DNA of 26,027 bases from Ruminococcaceae bacterium UBA5450 (GCA_002424295.1 DIQY01000021.1:1-26027), one strand, 5' to 3'. Positions 15,818-23,953 are shown, counted from the first letter of the stretch. Made by a program: numbers and translations. The notes: a model not told the origin generated them from the sequence alone.

Positions 15818-16861
15818 TTAAAGTGCCTCAATTTCCTCCATCAGTGCATCGACCAGCTTCTCTTCCGGCACACGGCGCAAAATTTTGCCGTGCCGGAACA
15901 AAAGACCCACACCATTTCCACCGGCAATGCCGACATCCGCTTCCCTTGCTTCTCCCGGTCCATTTACTACACACCCCATCACCGCAACGGTAATTGGTTT
16001 TGTACAGTTCTGCAGACGCTTTTCCACCTGCTCTTCGATTGCAATCAGATCAATCTGTGTTCTTCCGCAAGTGGGACACGAAACGATTCGCGGACCCGGT
16101 TTTCCAAGGCCCAATGCTTTCAAAATATCTTTTCCCGCATAAACTTCGCGCACCGGATCTGCCGTCAACGATACCCGAATCGTATCCCCGATTCCGCGCT
16201 GCAAAAGCGAGCCGATTCCAATCGCAGATTTAATAATCCCCATCCGCTCACTGCCGGCTTCGGTTACACCCAAATGAAGCGGATAATCGCATTTCTGCGC
16301 ACAAAGTTCATATGCTCTGATCATTGTATCTACATCGGAAGACTTCATCGAAAGGACAATATCCTCAAAATGGAATTTTTCCAAAAGAGAAGCATGATAA
16401 AGCGCACTTTCGACCAGCGCTTCCGGAGAAGGCTTCCCATATTTTTCTAAAATGTGGGGTTCCAAAGAGCCGCCGTTGACACCGATCCGAATCGGGATAT
16501 GCCTCTTTTTGCAGCAGTCAGCTACCGCTTTGACATTCTCGTCCCCGCCGATATTTCCGGGGTTAATTCGAATCGCGTCCACTCCGGCTTCTGCCGAAAG
16601 CAGCGCCAAACGATAATCGAAGTGAATATCGGCAACCAGTGGAACCGGCACCGCTTCTTTAATCGCAGGAATCAGCCGGACTGCTTCTTCATCCGGAATT
16701 GCTGCACGAATAATTTCACACCCGGCATCAGAAAGCTCCTTCGCCTGACGGACAGAGCCATCCACATCATGAGCCGGGCAATTCAGCATCGACTGTACAG
16801 AAACAGGTGCGCCGCCGCCTACCGGCACCGTTCCGACCAATACCCTCCGTGTTTTCCTCAT
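15818..16861 (-). CDS. ispG: 4-hydroxy-3-methylbut-2-en-1-yl diphosphate synthase
   Basis: The penultimate enzyme of the MEP isoprenoid pathway. It reductively opens the cyclodiphosphate MEcPP to HMBPP using a 4Fe-4S cluster. The 347-residue protein has the short bacterial form: a TIM barrel (ADIHFDYRLA, RINPGNIGG, RIGVNGGSLE) and a C-terminal cluster domain with C262 and C265 in SCPTCGR, C297 in MGCVVNGPGE and the fourth ligand E304. The usual QSMTNT block reads QSMLNCPAHD, a variation outside the active cluster. AAGGAGG lies 8 bases before ATG 16861. It sits 41 bases after rseP and 18 bases before polC. Confidence 0.95.
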   Translation of the reverse strand: MRKTRRVLVGTVPVGGGAPVSVQSMLNCPAHDVDGSVRQAKELSDAGCEIIRAAIPDEEAVRLIPAIKEAVPVPLVADIHFDYRLALLSAEAGVDAIRINPGNIGGDENVKAVADCCKKRHIPIRIGVNGGSLEPHILEKYGKPSPEALVESALYHASLLEKFHFEDIVLSMKSSDVDTMIRAYELCAQKCDYPLHLGVTEAGSERMGIIKSAIGIGSLLQRGIGDTIRVSLTADPVREVYAGKDILKALGLGKPGPRIVSCPTCGRTQIDLIAIEEQVEKRLQNCTKPITVAVMGCVVNGPGEAREADVGIAGGNGVGLLFRHGKILRRVPEEKLVDALMEEIEAL

Positions 16862-16902
16862 GTGTTATTCCTCCTTCCGAATCATTCTGCAACAGAAAAA
16901 GA

Positions 16903-17976
16903 CTAACCTCCGATTCCCGTTCCATTAAAAATTCTCACCACATCATTAACGGTAACCAGCATCATGAGTGCCATCAAAAGTGCAAAACCAACCGTATTAA
17001 TCCGTTCTTCTATCTTTCTATTTAAGGGCTTTCTGCGAATCTTTTCAATCAGCAAAAGCAGCAGCTTTCCCCCATCCAAAGCTGGAAGCGGCAGCAGATT
17101 CACGACAGCCAAGTTGACTGTAATCACCATAATCAGATAGAGCATATTTTCCATTGCAAGCTGAAATCCACCGTTCTGTACGCTTTGGCTTGCCACTTTT
17201 CCGATCACGCTGAATGTCCCCACGGGCCCTGCAATATCTTTTAAGCCGAATCTGCCCTGTGCAATTCCAGCGAGGCTCGCCCAAACCATTCGGACTGTTG
17301 AAACCGTATCATCAAAGGTTTTCGTCATAACGGTTCCAAAATTTTTATCTACCGGCATCACATAAAAATCCAGTGCCAACATCTGCGAGCCATCCTGCGC
17401 CTGCGTTGTATGGAACTTAATATCTGAAAATTCTATCGTTTTGCCGTCTCTCTGAACCGTCAGATCAACATCATTGGGATTAGCCAACGCCAGAGCAAAG
17501 CTCAAATCTTTATCCGTATTCACCCAATACCCATCGATCCCTGTAATCCGGTCTCCAACTTGGAGTCCTGCCGCCTGTGTAGCAGAATTGTCTTGAAAGA
17601 CGCTGATCGTCGTAGACATAAATTTCTGCTGTGGAATCAGCAAAATCATGACAAATACAAATCCCAAAACCATGTTCATAATTGCGCCCATGGCAATTAC
17701 TAGAGCCCGTTTCCAAATCGGCTTTTTTTCAAAAGCATTCTTGTTATCGCTTTCCTCGTCCTCTCCCTCCATTGCGCAGAATCCCCCGATGGGGAACAAG
17801 CGCAGGGAATACTCTGTTTCTCCTTTTGTAAAATGAAAAAGCTTCGGGCCCATACCGATTGCAAATTCATTTACTTGGATTCCGCAAAGCTTTGCCGTTA
17901 CAAAATGGCCTCCTTCATGAATCAGGATCACCAATCCAAACAGCAGCACTGCGATGATAATGACGAGTACGGTCAT
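16903..17976 (-). CDS. rseP: RseP/RasP-type intramembrane site-2 metalloprotease
   Basis: A zinc protease that cuts membrane-embedded substrates such as anti-sigma factors and leftover signal peptides. The 357-residue protein has the HEGGH zinc motif (H20, E21, H24) in the first membrane helix, a second helix ending before the VFQDNSATQAAGLQVGDRI PDZ domain (one PDZ, as in Gram-positive members), and the third ligand motif PLPALDGGKLL in a late helix, followed by a last helix. The frame is open to 18096, but ATG 17976 with AAGGGGGA 6-7 bases upstream gives the correct N-terminal helix MTVLVIIIAVLLFG. Its position between dxr and ispG is the standard Firmicutes order. Confidence 0.93.
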   Translation of the reverse strand: MTVLVIIIAVLLFGLVILIHEGGHFVTAKLCGIQVNEFAIGMGPKLFHFTKGETEYSLRLFPIGGFCAMEGEDEESDNKNAFEKKPIWKRALVIAMGAIMNMVLGFVFVMILLIPQQKFMSTTISVFQDNSATQAAGLQVGDRITGIDGYWVNTDKDLSFALALANPNDVDLTVQRDGKTIEFSDIKFHTTQAQDGSQMLALDFYVMPVDKNFGTVMTKTFDDTVSTVRMVWASLAGIAQGRFGLKDIAGPVGTFSVIGKVASQSVQNGGFQLAMENMLYLIMVITVNLAVVNLLPLPALDGGKLLLLLIEKIRRKPLNRKIEERINTVGFALLMALMMLVTVNDVVRIFNGTGIGG

Positions 17977-18004
17977 TGAATGTCCCCCTTGTAAAATTAA
18001 AAAT

Positions 18005-18026
18005 ATTGTGCGGCTATTGTGCGGCT
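18005..18026. repeat. Tandem 11-bp duplication at the dxr stop codon
   Basis: ATTGTGCGGCT occurs twice without a gap (18005-18015 and 18016-18026). On the coding strand the dxr C-terminal codons GCC GCA CAA TAG are followed directly by a second copy of the same bases after the stop. It looks like slippage and has no effect on the protein. Confidence 0.85.
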
Positions 18027-19159
18027 TTTTTAAGCACAAACTGTCTTGCCGCCTGATCTGCTGCAAGAATTTCGTCCAGTGTAGACGACGGCACATCTTT
18101 CTGCTCTTCCAAAGCAGCGGTCACCAGTTCTCCAATCTGCAAAAATCCGATCTTCCCCTGCAGGAAAAGAGATACCGCCGCCTCATTAGCGCCGTTCGCC
18201 GCAGCCGGAGCCAATCCACCGCGCTCCATAGCGACTTTGCAGGCATGCAGACAAGTAAAAGTTTTCTCGTCCGGCGGATAGAAAGTCAGTTTTCCCACAT
18301 CTGTAAGAGAAAGCTCTTCTACAGGGCCTTCCACTCGCTTGGGATATGTAAGCGCATATTGAATTGGCAGGCGCATATCAGTAACACCCAGCTGCGCTAA
18401 AATCGCATGATCCTGAAATTCAACCATAGAATGGACAATGCTCTCCCGGTGAATCACTACTTCAATCATAGACGCCGGGACATGGAAAAGCCAGCCGGCT
18501 TCCATCATCTCTAAGCCCTTATTCATCATGGTAGCAGAATCGATTGTCACTTTTGCACCCATTTTCCAATTTGGGTGCTTTAATGCCATCTGCGGCGTTA
18601 CATTTTTTAGTTCTTCCGTTTTCTTTCCAAAAAACGGACCGCCGGAGGCAGTTAAAAGAATCTTACTGAGTTCCTTTGGATCCGCCCCCTGAAGGCACTG
18701 AAAGATCGCACTGTGTTCACTGTCGACCGGAATCAGCTGAATTCGGCGCTGACGTGCCGCATCCATCACAAGCTGACCGCCGGCTACCAGGGTTTCCTTA
18801 TTGGCAAGCGCCACATCTTTATTTGCAGCAATCGCTTGCAGCGTCGGCTTTAATCCAACCATTCCGACAACCGCATTGAGAATCAGATCTGCCTGCGGAA
18901 TCGTTGCCGCTTCACACAAACCTTCCATTCCCTGAACAACTTTAATTCCGGTGTCTTTCAGCAGAATCCGAAGGTCTTTTGCGGCATGTAAATCAAAAGC
19001 CGCAACAAGTTGCGGTTTAAACTCTCTTGCCTGCTTTTCGAGCAGATCAATATTCGAATATGCAGCAAGGGCGCAGACGGACATTCCCAGACTGCGGACA
19101 ACCTCCAAAGTCTGGGTTCCAATCGATCCTGTAGAACCCAAAACAGCAATTTTTTTCAT
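18014..19159 (-). CDS. dxr: 1-deoxy-D-xylulose 5-phosphate reductoisomerase
   Basis: First committed MEP pathway step: rearrangement and NADPH reduction of DXP to MEP; this enzyme is the fosmidomycin target. The 381-residue protein has the NADPH fold at the start (IAVLGSTGSIGTQTLE), LANKETLVAGG, PVDSEHSAIFQCL with metal ligands, LTASGGPF, HPNWKMGAKVTIDSATMMNKGLE and the C-terminal PAAANGANEAAV. ATG 19159 is chosen over the in-frame GTG 19168, because GGTGA lies about 6 bases before the ATG and family members start with MKKIAVLGSTG. The gene is 33 bases after cdsA and 37 bases before rseP. Confidence 0.95.
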   Translation of the reverse strand: MKKIAVLGSTGSIGTQTLEVVRSLGMSVCALAAYSNIDLLEKQAREFKPQLVAAFDLHAAKDLRILLKDTGIKVVQGMEGLCEAATIPQADLILNAVVGMVGLKPTLQAIAANKDVALANKETLVAGGQLVMDAARQRRIQLIPVDSEHSAIFQCLQGADPKELSKILLTASGGPFFGKKTEELKNVTPQMALKHPNWKMGAKVTIDSATMMNKGLEMMEAGWLFHVPASMIEVVIHRESIVHSMVEFQDHAILAQLGVTDMRLPIQYALTYPKRVEGPVEELSLTDVGKLTFYPPDEKTFTCLHACKVAMERGGLAPAAANGANEAAVSLFLQGKIGFLQIGELVTAALEEQKDVPSSTLDEILAADQAARQFVLKKAAQ

Positions 19160-19192
19160 TCTATTCACCAGGTTATTCTTTCTAATTTTCTT

Positions 19193-20029
19193 TTAGGCAT
19201 AGACAAGCGGCATAAATCTGAGCAGGATAGAAACAAACGGTGCAACAAAAATCACACTGTCAAAGCGGTCAAGGATTCCACCATGACCGGGAAGAATCTC
19301 ACTAAAATCTTTAATATGACAGCTTCTTTTAATGAGGGAAAAGCTCAAATCGCCGAGAACAGAAAGAGCCGAACCGCCGACTCCAATCACAAAAAGTGTA
19401 AAATAGCAAACTCTTACCTGACCGGCCCAGAAAATATCCTGGAAAAACCAGCCAGCCAAAAGCAACATTCCAATTTCAAAAACAAATCCGCCAATCATGC
19501 CCTCCACGGTCTTTTTCGGGCTGATATTCGGACAAAGCTTACGTTTCCCAAACCAATTTCCTGCAAAATAGGCCCCCACATCGGCAAGCCATGCGGCAAA
19601 AATTGCAACAATCACATAAAACATTCCATGTCTTCCGCCAATATGCCGCAGTTGAATCAGCGTTTCCAAAGCAGTCGGAATCAAAAGCGCTACACTATAA
19701 AGGACACCAACTTCTCGGAATGAAATCAGATCATAATAAAAGATCATCGTGCTAAAAAGGACAACCGTGTAGAGAAAATAAGCGATTGCCTCCTGAAAGC
19801 CCATAGAGAGGAACGGCAAAACGCTGGCAAAAATCAGGGTTGGCCAAAGGAGCATCGGCTTTTTTGAAACGCCTAACGCCAAAGCAATCTCGTACATTGA
19901 CGCTGCCGAAATCAAAGCGATCGCAATATTGAGTGCCAGCGGAAAAATAGAATTAAAAATGACAACAGCACCCAAAAAGAGGACAATGATTCCCGCAGAA
20001 AATGAACGGTCTTTTAAAGAAGAAAACAT
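19193..20029 (-). CDS. cdsA: Phosphatidate cytidylyltransferase
   Basis: A membrane enzyme that makes CDP-diacylglycerol from phosphatidic acid and CTP, the branch point for bacterial phospholipids. The 278-residue protein has many hydrophobic helices (about seven to eight) and the family signature near the C-terminus: SLIKRSCHIKDFSEILPGHGG followed by ILDRFDS, with the conserved Lys-Asp, His-Gly-Gly and Asp-Arg-x-Asp. An earlier conserved block is FGKRKLCPNISPKKTVEGMIGG. Its ATG lies only 3 bases after the uppS stop, so the two are probably translationally coupled. Confidence 0.95.
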   Translation of the reverse strand: MFSSLKDRSFSAGIIVLFLGAVVIFNSIFPLALNIAIALISAASMYEIALALGVSKKPMLLWPTLIFASVLPFLSMGFQEAIAYFLYTVVLFSTMIFYYDLISFREVGVLYSVALLIPTALETLIQLRHIGGRHGMFYVIVAIFAAWLADVGAYFAGNWFGKRKLCPNISPKKTVEGMIGGFVFEIGMLLLAGWFFQDIFWAGQVRVCYFTLFVIGVGGSALSVLGDLSFSLIKRSCHIKDFSEILPGHGGILDRFDSVIFVAPFVSILLRFMPLVYA

Positions 20030-20032
20030 TGT

Positions 20033-20767
20033 TTACACTCCTCCAAACCGCCGATTGCGGTGTTCATACTCCTGTAGAGCCCAATTTAAATTCTCCGGTA
20101 CAAAATCCGGCCAGAGAATATCCATCGTGACATACTCGGTATAAGCCGACTGCCACAGCAGAAAATTTGAAATTCGATGCTCTCCGCTTGGCCGAATAAT
20201 CAAATCAGGATCCGGCTGCCCTGCGGTATCCATATAGGAAGAAATCAATTTTTCATCAACTTCTTCCGGAGAAAGCATTCCTTTTTGCACGTTCTCTGCA
20301 ATTTTGTGAACTGCGTTGACAATTTCTGCCCGTCCACCGTAATTCATAGCAATATTGAGCACCATACCGGTACGATCTTTACAAACTTCCCGGGTCTCTT
20401 CAATCAGCTTTTTCAAGTCCGGCGAAAATTTACTAGTATCTCCAATAAAGCGCACCTTGATATCATCATTGCGAAAATCCCGCAGGGAATCCTGCAAATA
20501 TTTTTTAAAAAGAAGCATCAAGGCCCCCACTTCATCCTGTGGGCGAGACCAATTCTCAGTTGAAAAAGCATACACCGTCAGATAACGAATCCCAATGGAA
20601 CTCGCATACCGAGTGATCTTTTTAAAAACGGCAGCTCCGGCGGTATGCCCCGCAGAACGCGGTAGCCCTCTTTTTTTTGCCCATCGGCCATTTCCGTCCA
20701 TGATAATGCCAAGATGCGCCGGCAGGCACTCTGGTGCCGGCGCGGCGCTTACATACTGTTTTTCCAT
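20033..20767 (-). CDS. uppS: Isoprenyl (undecaprenyl diphosphate) synthase
   Basis: A cis-prenyltransferase that builds undecaprenyl diphosphate, the lipid carrier for peptidoglycan and other wall polymers, from farnesyl and isopentenyl diphosphates. The 244-residue protein has the catalytic motif IIMDGNGRWAKKRGLPR (D24), LTVYAFSTENWSRP, MNYGGRAEIV, and the C-terminal IRPSGEHRISNFLLWQSAYTE with the diphosphate-binding arginines. It lies between frr and cdsA, in the same transcription unit as the MEP genes dxr and ispG that supply its substrates. Confidence 0.95.
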   Translation of the reverse strand: MEKQYVSAAPAPECLPAHLGIIMDGNGRWAKKRGLPRSAGHTAGAAVFKKITRYASSIGIRYLTVYAFSTENWSRPQDEVGALMLLFKKYLQDSLRDFRNDDIKVRFIGDTSKFSPDLKKLIEETREVCKDRTGMVLNIAMNYGGRAEIVNAVHKIAENVQKGMLSPEEVDEKLISSYMDTAGQPDPDLIIRPSGEHRISNFLLWQSAYTEYVTMDILWPDFVPENLNWALQEYEHRNRRFGGV

Positions 20768-20794
20768 GCGCAGTCCTCACTTGATTTTTAAAAT

Positions 20795-21349
20795 CTAAAT
20801 CTCCATGATTTCCTTTTTCTTCTTCTCAAGAAGAGTATCTATCTCTTTACAGTATTTATCCGTGAGATCCTGCATTTTTTTCTCAGCTTCTTTTAAATCG
20901 TCCTCTGTAATCTCTGTCGACTTCTTCATGCTCTTTAATTTTTCCATCGCATCACGTCGAATCGAACGAACAGCAATTTTAGATTCTTCCGCCTGCTTTG
21001 CAATTTCTTTTGCCAGTTCTTTGCGGCGATCCTCCGTCATCTGCGGAAAGACCATGCGGATTATCTTTCCGTCAGACTGCGGATTGATTCCGATGTCGGA
21101 AGAAAGAATTGCTTTTTCCACCGCGCGGCAGACCGACTGATCCCACGGCTGAATGGTTAAAACGCGCGCTTCTGTTACTGAAACAGCTGCGAGCTGACTG
21201 ATTGCGGTAGGAGCTCCATAATAGTCGACCATCACTTTATTGAGCACATTTGGATTTGCACGTCCCGCGCGTATCTCTACATATTCTTCACGAAGTACGC
21301 TCAGCGTTTTCTGCATTTTAGATTCTGATTGATCCAATACCTGTTTCAT
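20795..21349 (-). CDS. frr: Ribosome recycling factor
   Basis: Works with EF-G to split the ribosome after termination. The 184-residue length is standard. The N-terminal helix leads to RAGRANPNVLNKVMVDYYGAPT, then PWDQS, DIGINPQSDGKIIRMVFPQMTEDRRKELAK and a long lysine/glutamate-rich coiled-coil C-terminus. ATG 21349 overlaps the pyrH stop by 4 bases (ATGA). Confidence 0.96.
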   Translation of the reverse strand: MKQVLDQSESKMQKTLSVLREEYVEIRAGRANPNVLNKVMVDYYGAPTAISQLAAVSVTEARVLTIQPWDQSVCRAVEKAILSSDIGINPQSDGKIIRMVFPQMTEDRRKELAKEIAKQAEESKIAVRSIRRDAMEKLKSMKKSTEITEDDLKEAEKKMQDLTDKYCKEIDTLLEKKKKEIMEI

Positions 21350-22065
21350 AGAACTTCATCCTCCTTTACGATTGTACCGATTGGCTGGCCACAGATTGCC
21401 TTTTCAATATTATTTGGGTCTGCAATATCAAATACGCAAATTGGAATATGATTATCCCTGCAAAGAGAAGCGGCCGTGCTGTCCATAACCTGTAAATTTT
21501 TATTGAGCACATCCATATAAGTTAATGTCTCAAACTTTTTGGCATCCGGATTCTTTTTGGGATCACTGTCATAGATTCCGTCCACCATAGTTGCCTTTAA
21601 AATAATATCAGCATCAATTTCGGCAGCACGCAGAGCAGCAGCAGTATCCGTAGAGAAAAACGGATTTCCGGTACCGCAGCCCAAAACGACAATACGGTTT
21701 TTCTCAAGATGGCGGACTGCGCGGTTACGGATATAAGGCTCTGCAATCTCCTGCATAGCGATTGCTGTCTGTACACGCACCGCTACCCCCAACTGCTCCA
21801 ACGCATCTGCAACCCCCAATGCATTGATTGCAGTCGCCAACATTCCCATATGGTCAGCTCTGGTACGATCCATCTTTCCGCTGGAGCGGCCGCGCCAGAA
21901 ATTGCCTCCGCCTACAACAATAGCAATCTGCACCCCCATCAGAGAACAAGTCTTGATAGGACGGCAAATTTTAAGGACCGTATCAAAATCAATTCCGTGT
22001 CCCGCATCTCCAGCGAGGGATTCCCCACTCAGCTTTAAAAGAACGCGTTTATATTTTGGCTGCAT
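21346..22065 (-). CDS. pyrH: UMP kinase
   Basis: Phosphorylates UMP to UDP; the hexameric bacterial enzyme of the amino acid kinase fold. The 239-residue protein shows LLKLSGESLAG, IAIVVGGGNFWRGR, DHMGMLATAINALGVADAL, VLGCGTGNPFFSTDTAAALRA and KATMVDGIYDSDPKK. ATG 22065 is preferred over the in-frame GTG 22074, because AGGAG lies 8-9 bases before the ATG and the extra residues are not family-like. It is the first gene of the cluster ending in polC. In many Firmicutes rpsB and tsf precede it; here they do not, and a promoter with divergent sigK takes their place. Confidence 0.96.
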   Translation of the reverse strand: MQPKYKRVLLKLSGESLAGDAGHGIDFDTVLKICRPIKTCSLMGVQIAIVVGGGNFWRGRSSGKMDRTRADHMGMLATAINALGVADALEQLGVAVRVQTAIAMQEIAEPYIRNRAVRHLEKNRIVVLGCGTGNPFFSTDTAAALRAAEIDADIILKATMVDGIYDSDPKKNPDAKKFETLTYMDVLNKNLQVMDSTAASLCRDNHIPICVFDIADPNNIEKAICGQPIGTIVKEDEVL

Positions 22066-22112
22066 TTTTAACACTCCTATTTTTTGTATTTCAGCAGGTC
22101 ATACTTTTTTAT

Positions 22113-22141
22113 ATTTTACAATATGTGTCCCGGCTTGTAAA
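22113..22141 (-). promoter_or_regulatory. Promoter of the pyrH-frr-uppS-cdsA-dxr-rseP-ispG-polC cluster
   Basis: On the minus strand, -35 TTTACA (22141-22136), a 17-base spacer and -10 TAAAAT (22118-22113). The predicted leader is about 40 bases. It is the only clear promoter seen upstream of the eight-gene cluster. Confidence 0.65.
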
Positions 22142-22249
22142 GGCTTTTACCTCATCCGGCCTAAAATTACGTTTGTTTTGAAAAGCTGGAACACTTTTTT
22201 GATCAATTGCATAGATTGGGAATAAACGAAACAGCAAGGAGGTCATTTT

Positions 22250-22951
22250 ATGCTGACTGCACTCTTCGGCGGCATCTTGTCCGGAATCCTTTTCCTGGTT
22301 CTTCATGTTACGGGCAGCGGAACATTTCCAAGAGCACTGTCTTATGCAGAAGAGCAAGACTGCCTCAAAAGGATGGCACAGGGAGACTCCAGTGCCCGGC
22401 AAGAACTGATTGAGCACAATCTTCGTTTAGTCGCACATATTATCAAAAAGTACTACAGCAGTTCTGCAGACCAAGATGATCTGATTTCCATTGGCACAAT
22501 CGGCCTCATTAAAGCGATCAACACTTTTAAGCCGGAAAAAGGGATTAAACTTTCAAGTTACGCTGCAAGATGTGTAGAAAATGAAATTTTAATGTATTTT
22601 CGGTCTCTTAGAAAAACTGCACAGGATATTTCCATGAACGAGCCCATCGACAGTGACAAAGATGGCGGTCAACTAACTTTGTGTGACGTAATGGCTTCCG
22701 ACCACAGCATTGCAGAAGATCTAGACGGAAAGATACAGTCTGAGCAGCTCCATGCTTACATAAAGAAAGCTTTGACTCTGCGGGAGCAAACGATCGTCTG
22801 CCTGCGGTATGGCCTCCAAAACCACAAGCCGCTGACACAGCGGGAAGTTGCCAAAAGGCTGGGAATTTCAAGAAGCTATGTCAGCCGCATTGAGAAAAAA
22901 GCACTGGAAAAGCTAAAAGCTCGATTTGAAGAAGTTGGAATCAAAAGCTAA
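22250..22951 (+). CDS. sigK: Sporulation sigma factor K precursor (pro-sigma-K)
   Basis: The late mother-cell sigma factor that drives spore coat and maturation genes. The 233-residue protein begins with a hydrophobic pro-sequence (MLTALFGGILSGILFLVLHV, about residues 1-20) like that removed from pro-sigma-K by the SpoIVFB protease. Then come FPRALSYAEEQDCLKRMAQGD, region 2 (IEHNLRLVAHIIKKYY, DLISIGTIGLIKAI, YAARCVENEILMYFRS) and the region 4 helix-turn-helix (LTQREVAKRLGISRSYVSRIEKKALEKL). The gene is whole, with no skin-type interruption. AAGGAGGT lies just before ATG 22250. CATAGATT at 22210-22217 weakly resembles a sigma-E -10, which would fit known control of sigK, but no convincing -35 was found. 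Sigma-E itself is less likely because its pro-sequence differs. Confidence 0.88.
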   Translation: MLTALFGGILSGILFLVLHVTGSGTFPRALSYAEEQDCLKRMAQGDSSARQELIEHNLRLVAHIIKKYYSSSADQDDLISIGTIGLIKAINTFKPEKGIKLSSYAARCVENEILMYFRSLRKTAQDISMNEPIDSDKDGGQLTLCDVMASDHSIAEDLDGKIQSEQLHAYIKKALTLREQTIVCLRYGLQNHKPLTQREVAKRLGISRSYVSRIEKKALEKLKARFEEVGIKS

Positions 22952-22997
22952 AACGGTCTGTTGACCCGGCAATTTTAAGCGGGTCAACAGACCGTTT
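22951..22997. terminator. Hairpin terminator between sigK and the RpiR-type gene
   Basis: The arms 22951-22968 and 22980-22997 (AAACGGTCTGTTGACCCG and its exact reverse complement) form a perfect 18-bp stem with an 11-base loop. The last base of the sigK stop codon is the first base of the stem. It lies 6 bases beyond the stop of the convergent gene, so it probably serves both; U-tracts are modest. Confidence 0.75.
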
Positions 22998-23003
22998 CTC
23001 GTT

Positions 23004-23849
23004 TTAATATTCTCCGTTTTTTTCAAGATACCGCTCCATCTTTTTCAGGCGTTCTTCATTCTGCTTTTTGTTGTGTGCACTAAGAAGCCCTACTAGTATC
23101 TCGAGATTCATTTCAAGGCTGGCATAAGAATTATAAAAAGAAAAATTTTCGCCGCTGCTGACCAACGTGACCGCCGCTCCCTGTGCAATGGGAGAAACGT
23201 AGCTGTCCGTCATTGCGATCACTTTTGCATGTGCTTCCTTCGCCATTTTCACTGCAAAGATAGTAGAGCGGGAATATCTCTCAAAGGCAATTGCCACAAG
23301 CACATCCTTCTCATTTAAATCCGACAGAGTATCCACCATTGGCAAAGTTCCATTGACAACCTGAACTCGAGGACGAATACAGGAAAGCATCACTCCAAAC
23401 GACTGTGCAAACCCAGCGACACAACGATGTCCCACTACAAAAATTCGTTTTGCATTTAAAAGAAAATTCGCTCCTTCTATCAACCGGCTGGTTTCGATCT
23501 GCTGATCTCTTTGTATATTTGCAATGACATTCTGACGAATCGCAGCAATTCTCTGCTCATCCGTCAAATTTTCATACTGTCCAATTTTTTCATAGGGAAT
23601 TTTCACCCCCGCACGCTTTTTACACAATTCCTGCTGCATCACGCGTTTCAGCTGAGAGAAGCTCTCAAATCCAAGCTTGGCAGAAAGCCGCACCACGCAG
23701 CTCGGACTGACTCCAAGCTTCTGCGCAATTTCTCCGGAAGTTTCAAAACAGCAATAAGTTTCTTTATTTTGAAGCAGATAGTCTAAAACTTTTTTATCCT
23801 TTGCTGTCAGCTTTGCTTTTAATGCTCTTTCTTCGATTAAGTCCAGCAT
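23004..23849 (-). CDS. MurR/RpiR-family transcriptional regulator with SIS domain
   Basis: A 281-residue regulator. Residues about 1-80 form the RpiR helix-turn-helix (LTAKDKKVLDYLLQN, SGEIAQKLGVSPSCVVRLSAKLGFESFSQLKR). Residues about 120-255 form a SIS sugar-phosphate-binding domain (KRIFVVGHRCVAGFAQSFG, DVLVAIAFERYSRSTIFAVKMAKEAHAKVIAMTDS). Such proteins usually respond to a phosphosugar and control nearby sugar or cell-wall-sugar genes. The only close partner here is a divergent MATE transporter, so the effector cannot be named. ATG 23849 lies 12 bases after GGAAGGA, a rather long spacing, but no better in-frame start exists. A promoter is visible at 23883-23912. Confidence 0.88.
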   Translation of the reverse strand: MLDLIEERALKAKLTAKDKKVLDYLLQNKETYCCFETSGEIAQKLGVSPSCVVRLSAKLGFESFSQLKRVMQQELCKKRAGVKIPYEKIGQYENLTDEQRIAAIRQNVIANIQRDQQIETSRLIEGANFLLNAKRIFVVGHRCVAGFAQSFGVMLSCIRPRVQVVNGTLPMVDTLSDLNEKDVLVAIAFERYSRSTIFAVKMAKEAHAKVIAMTDSYVSPIAQGAAVTLVSSGENFSFYNSYASLEMNLEILVGLLSAHNKKQNEERLKKMERYLEKNGEY

Positions 23850-23882
23850 ACAGAAAGCACATCCTTCCTCTTTTTAAATTCT

Positions 23883-23912
23883 ATTTTATCCCCTTTTTAG
23901 AAGCACTGTCAA
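23883..23912 (-). promoter_or_regulatory. Promoter for the RpiR-type regulator gene
   Basis: On the minus strand, a perfect -35 TTGACA (23912-23907), an 18-base spacer and -10 TAAAAT (23888-23883). Confidence 0.65.
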
Positions 23913-23916
23913 TAAA

Positions 23917-23940
23917 AATTTGATTATATTCATTCAAATT
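23917..23940. promoter_or_regulatory. Inverted repeat between the divergent rpiR and MATE promoters
   Basis: AATTTGA (23917-23923) and TCAAATT (23934-23940) are exact reverse complements separated by 10 bases. The site lies between the two -35 elements, where a regulator could act on both promoters. The sequence is AT-rich, so chance is a real alternative. Confidence 0.3.
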
Positions 23941-23953
23941 GTGTTGTTTTTGA

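Noticed and set aside
15635..16450. A 271-codon plus-strand frame across the ispG-polC junction
   Set aside because: It is rich in Cys, His, Arg and Phe with no recognisable domain and is antisense to two firm genes. Its length reflects codon bias on the opposite strand.
19010..19723. A 237-codon plus-strand frame across dxr and cdsA
   Set aside because: Low-complexity Lys/Asn/Ser-rich translation antisense to two real genes, with no ribosome binding site.
22109..22417. A 102-codon minus-strand frame over the sigK start
   Set aside because: Overlaps the pyrH promoter and the sigK 5' end, and the translation resembles nothing known.
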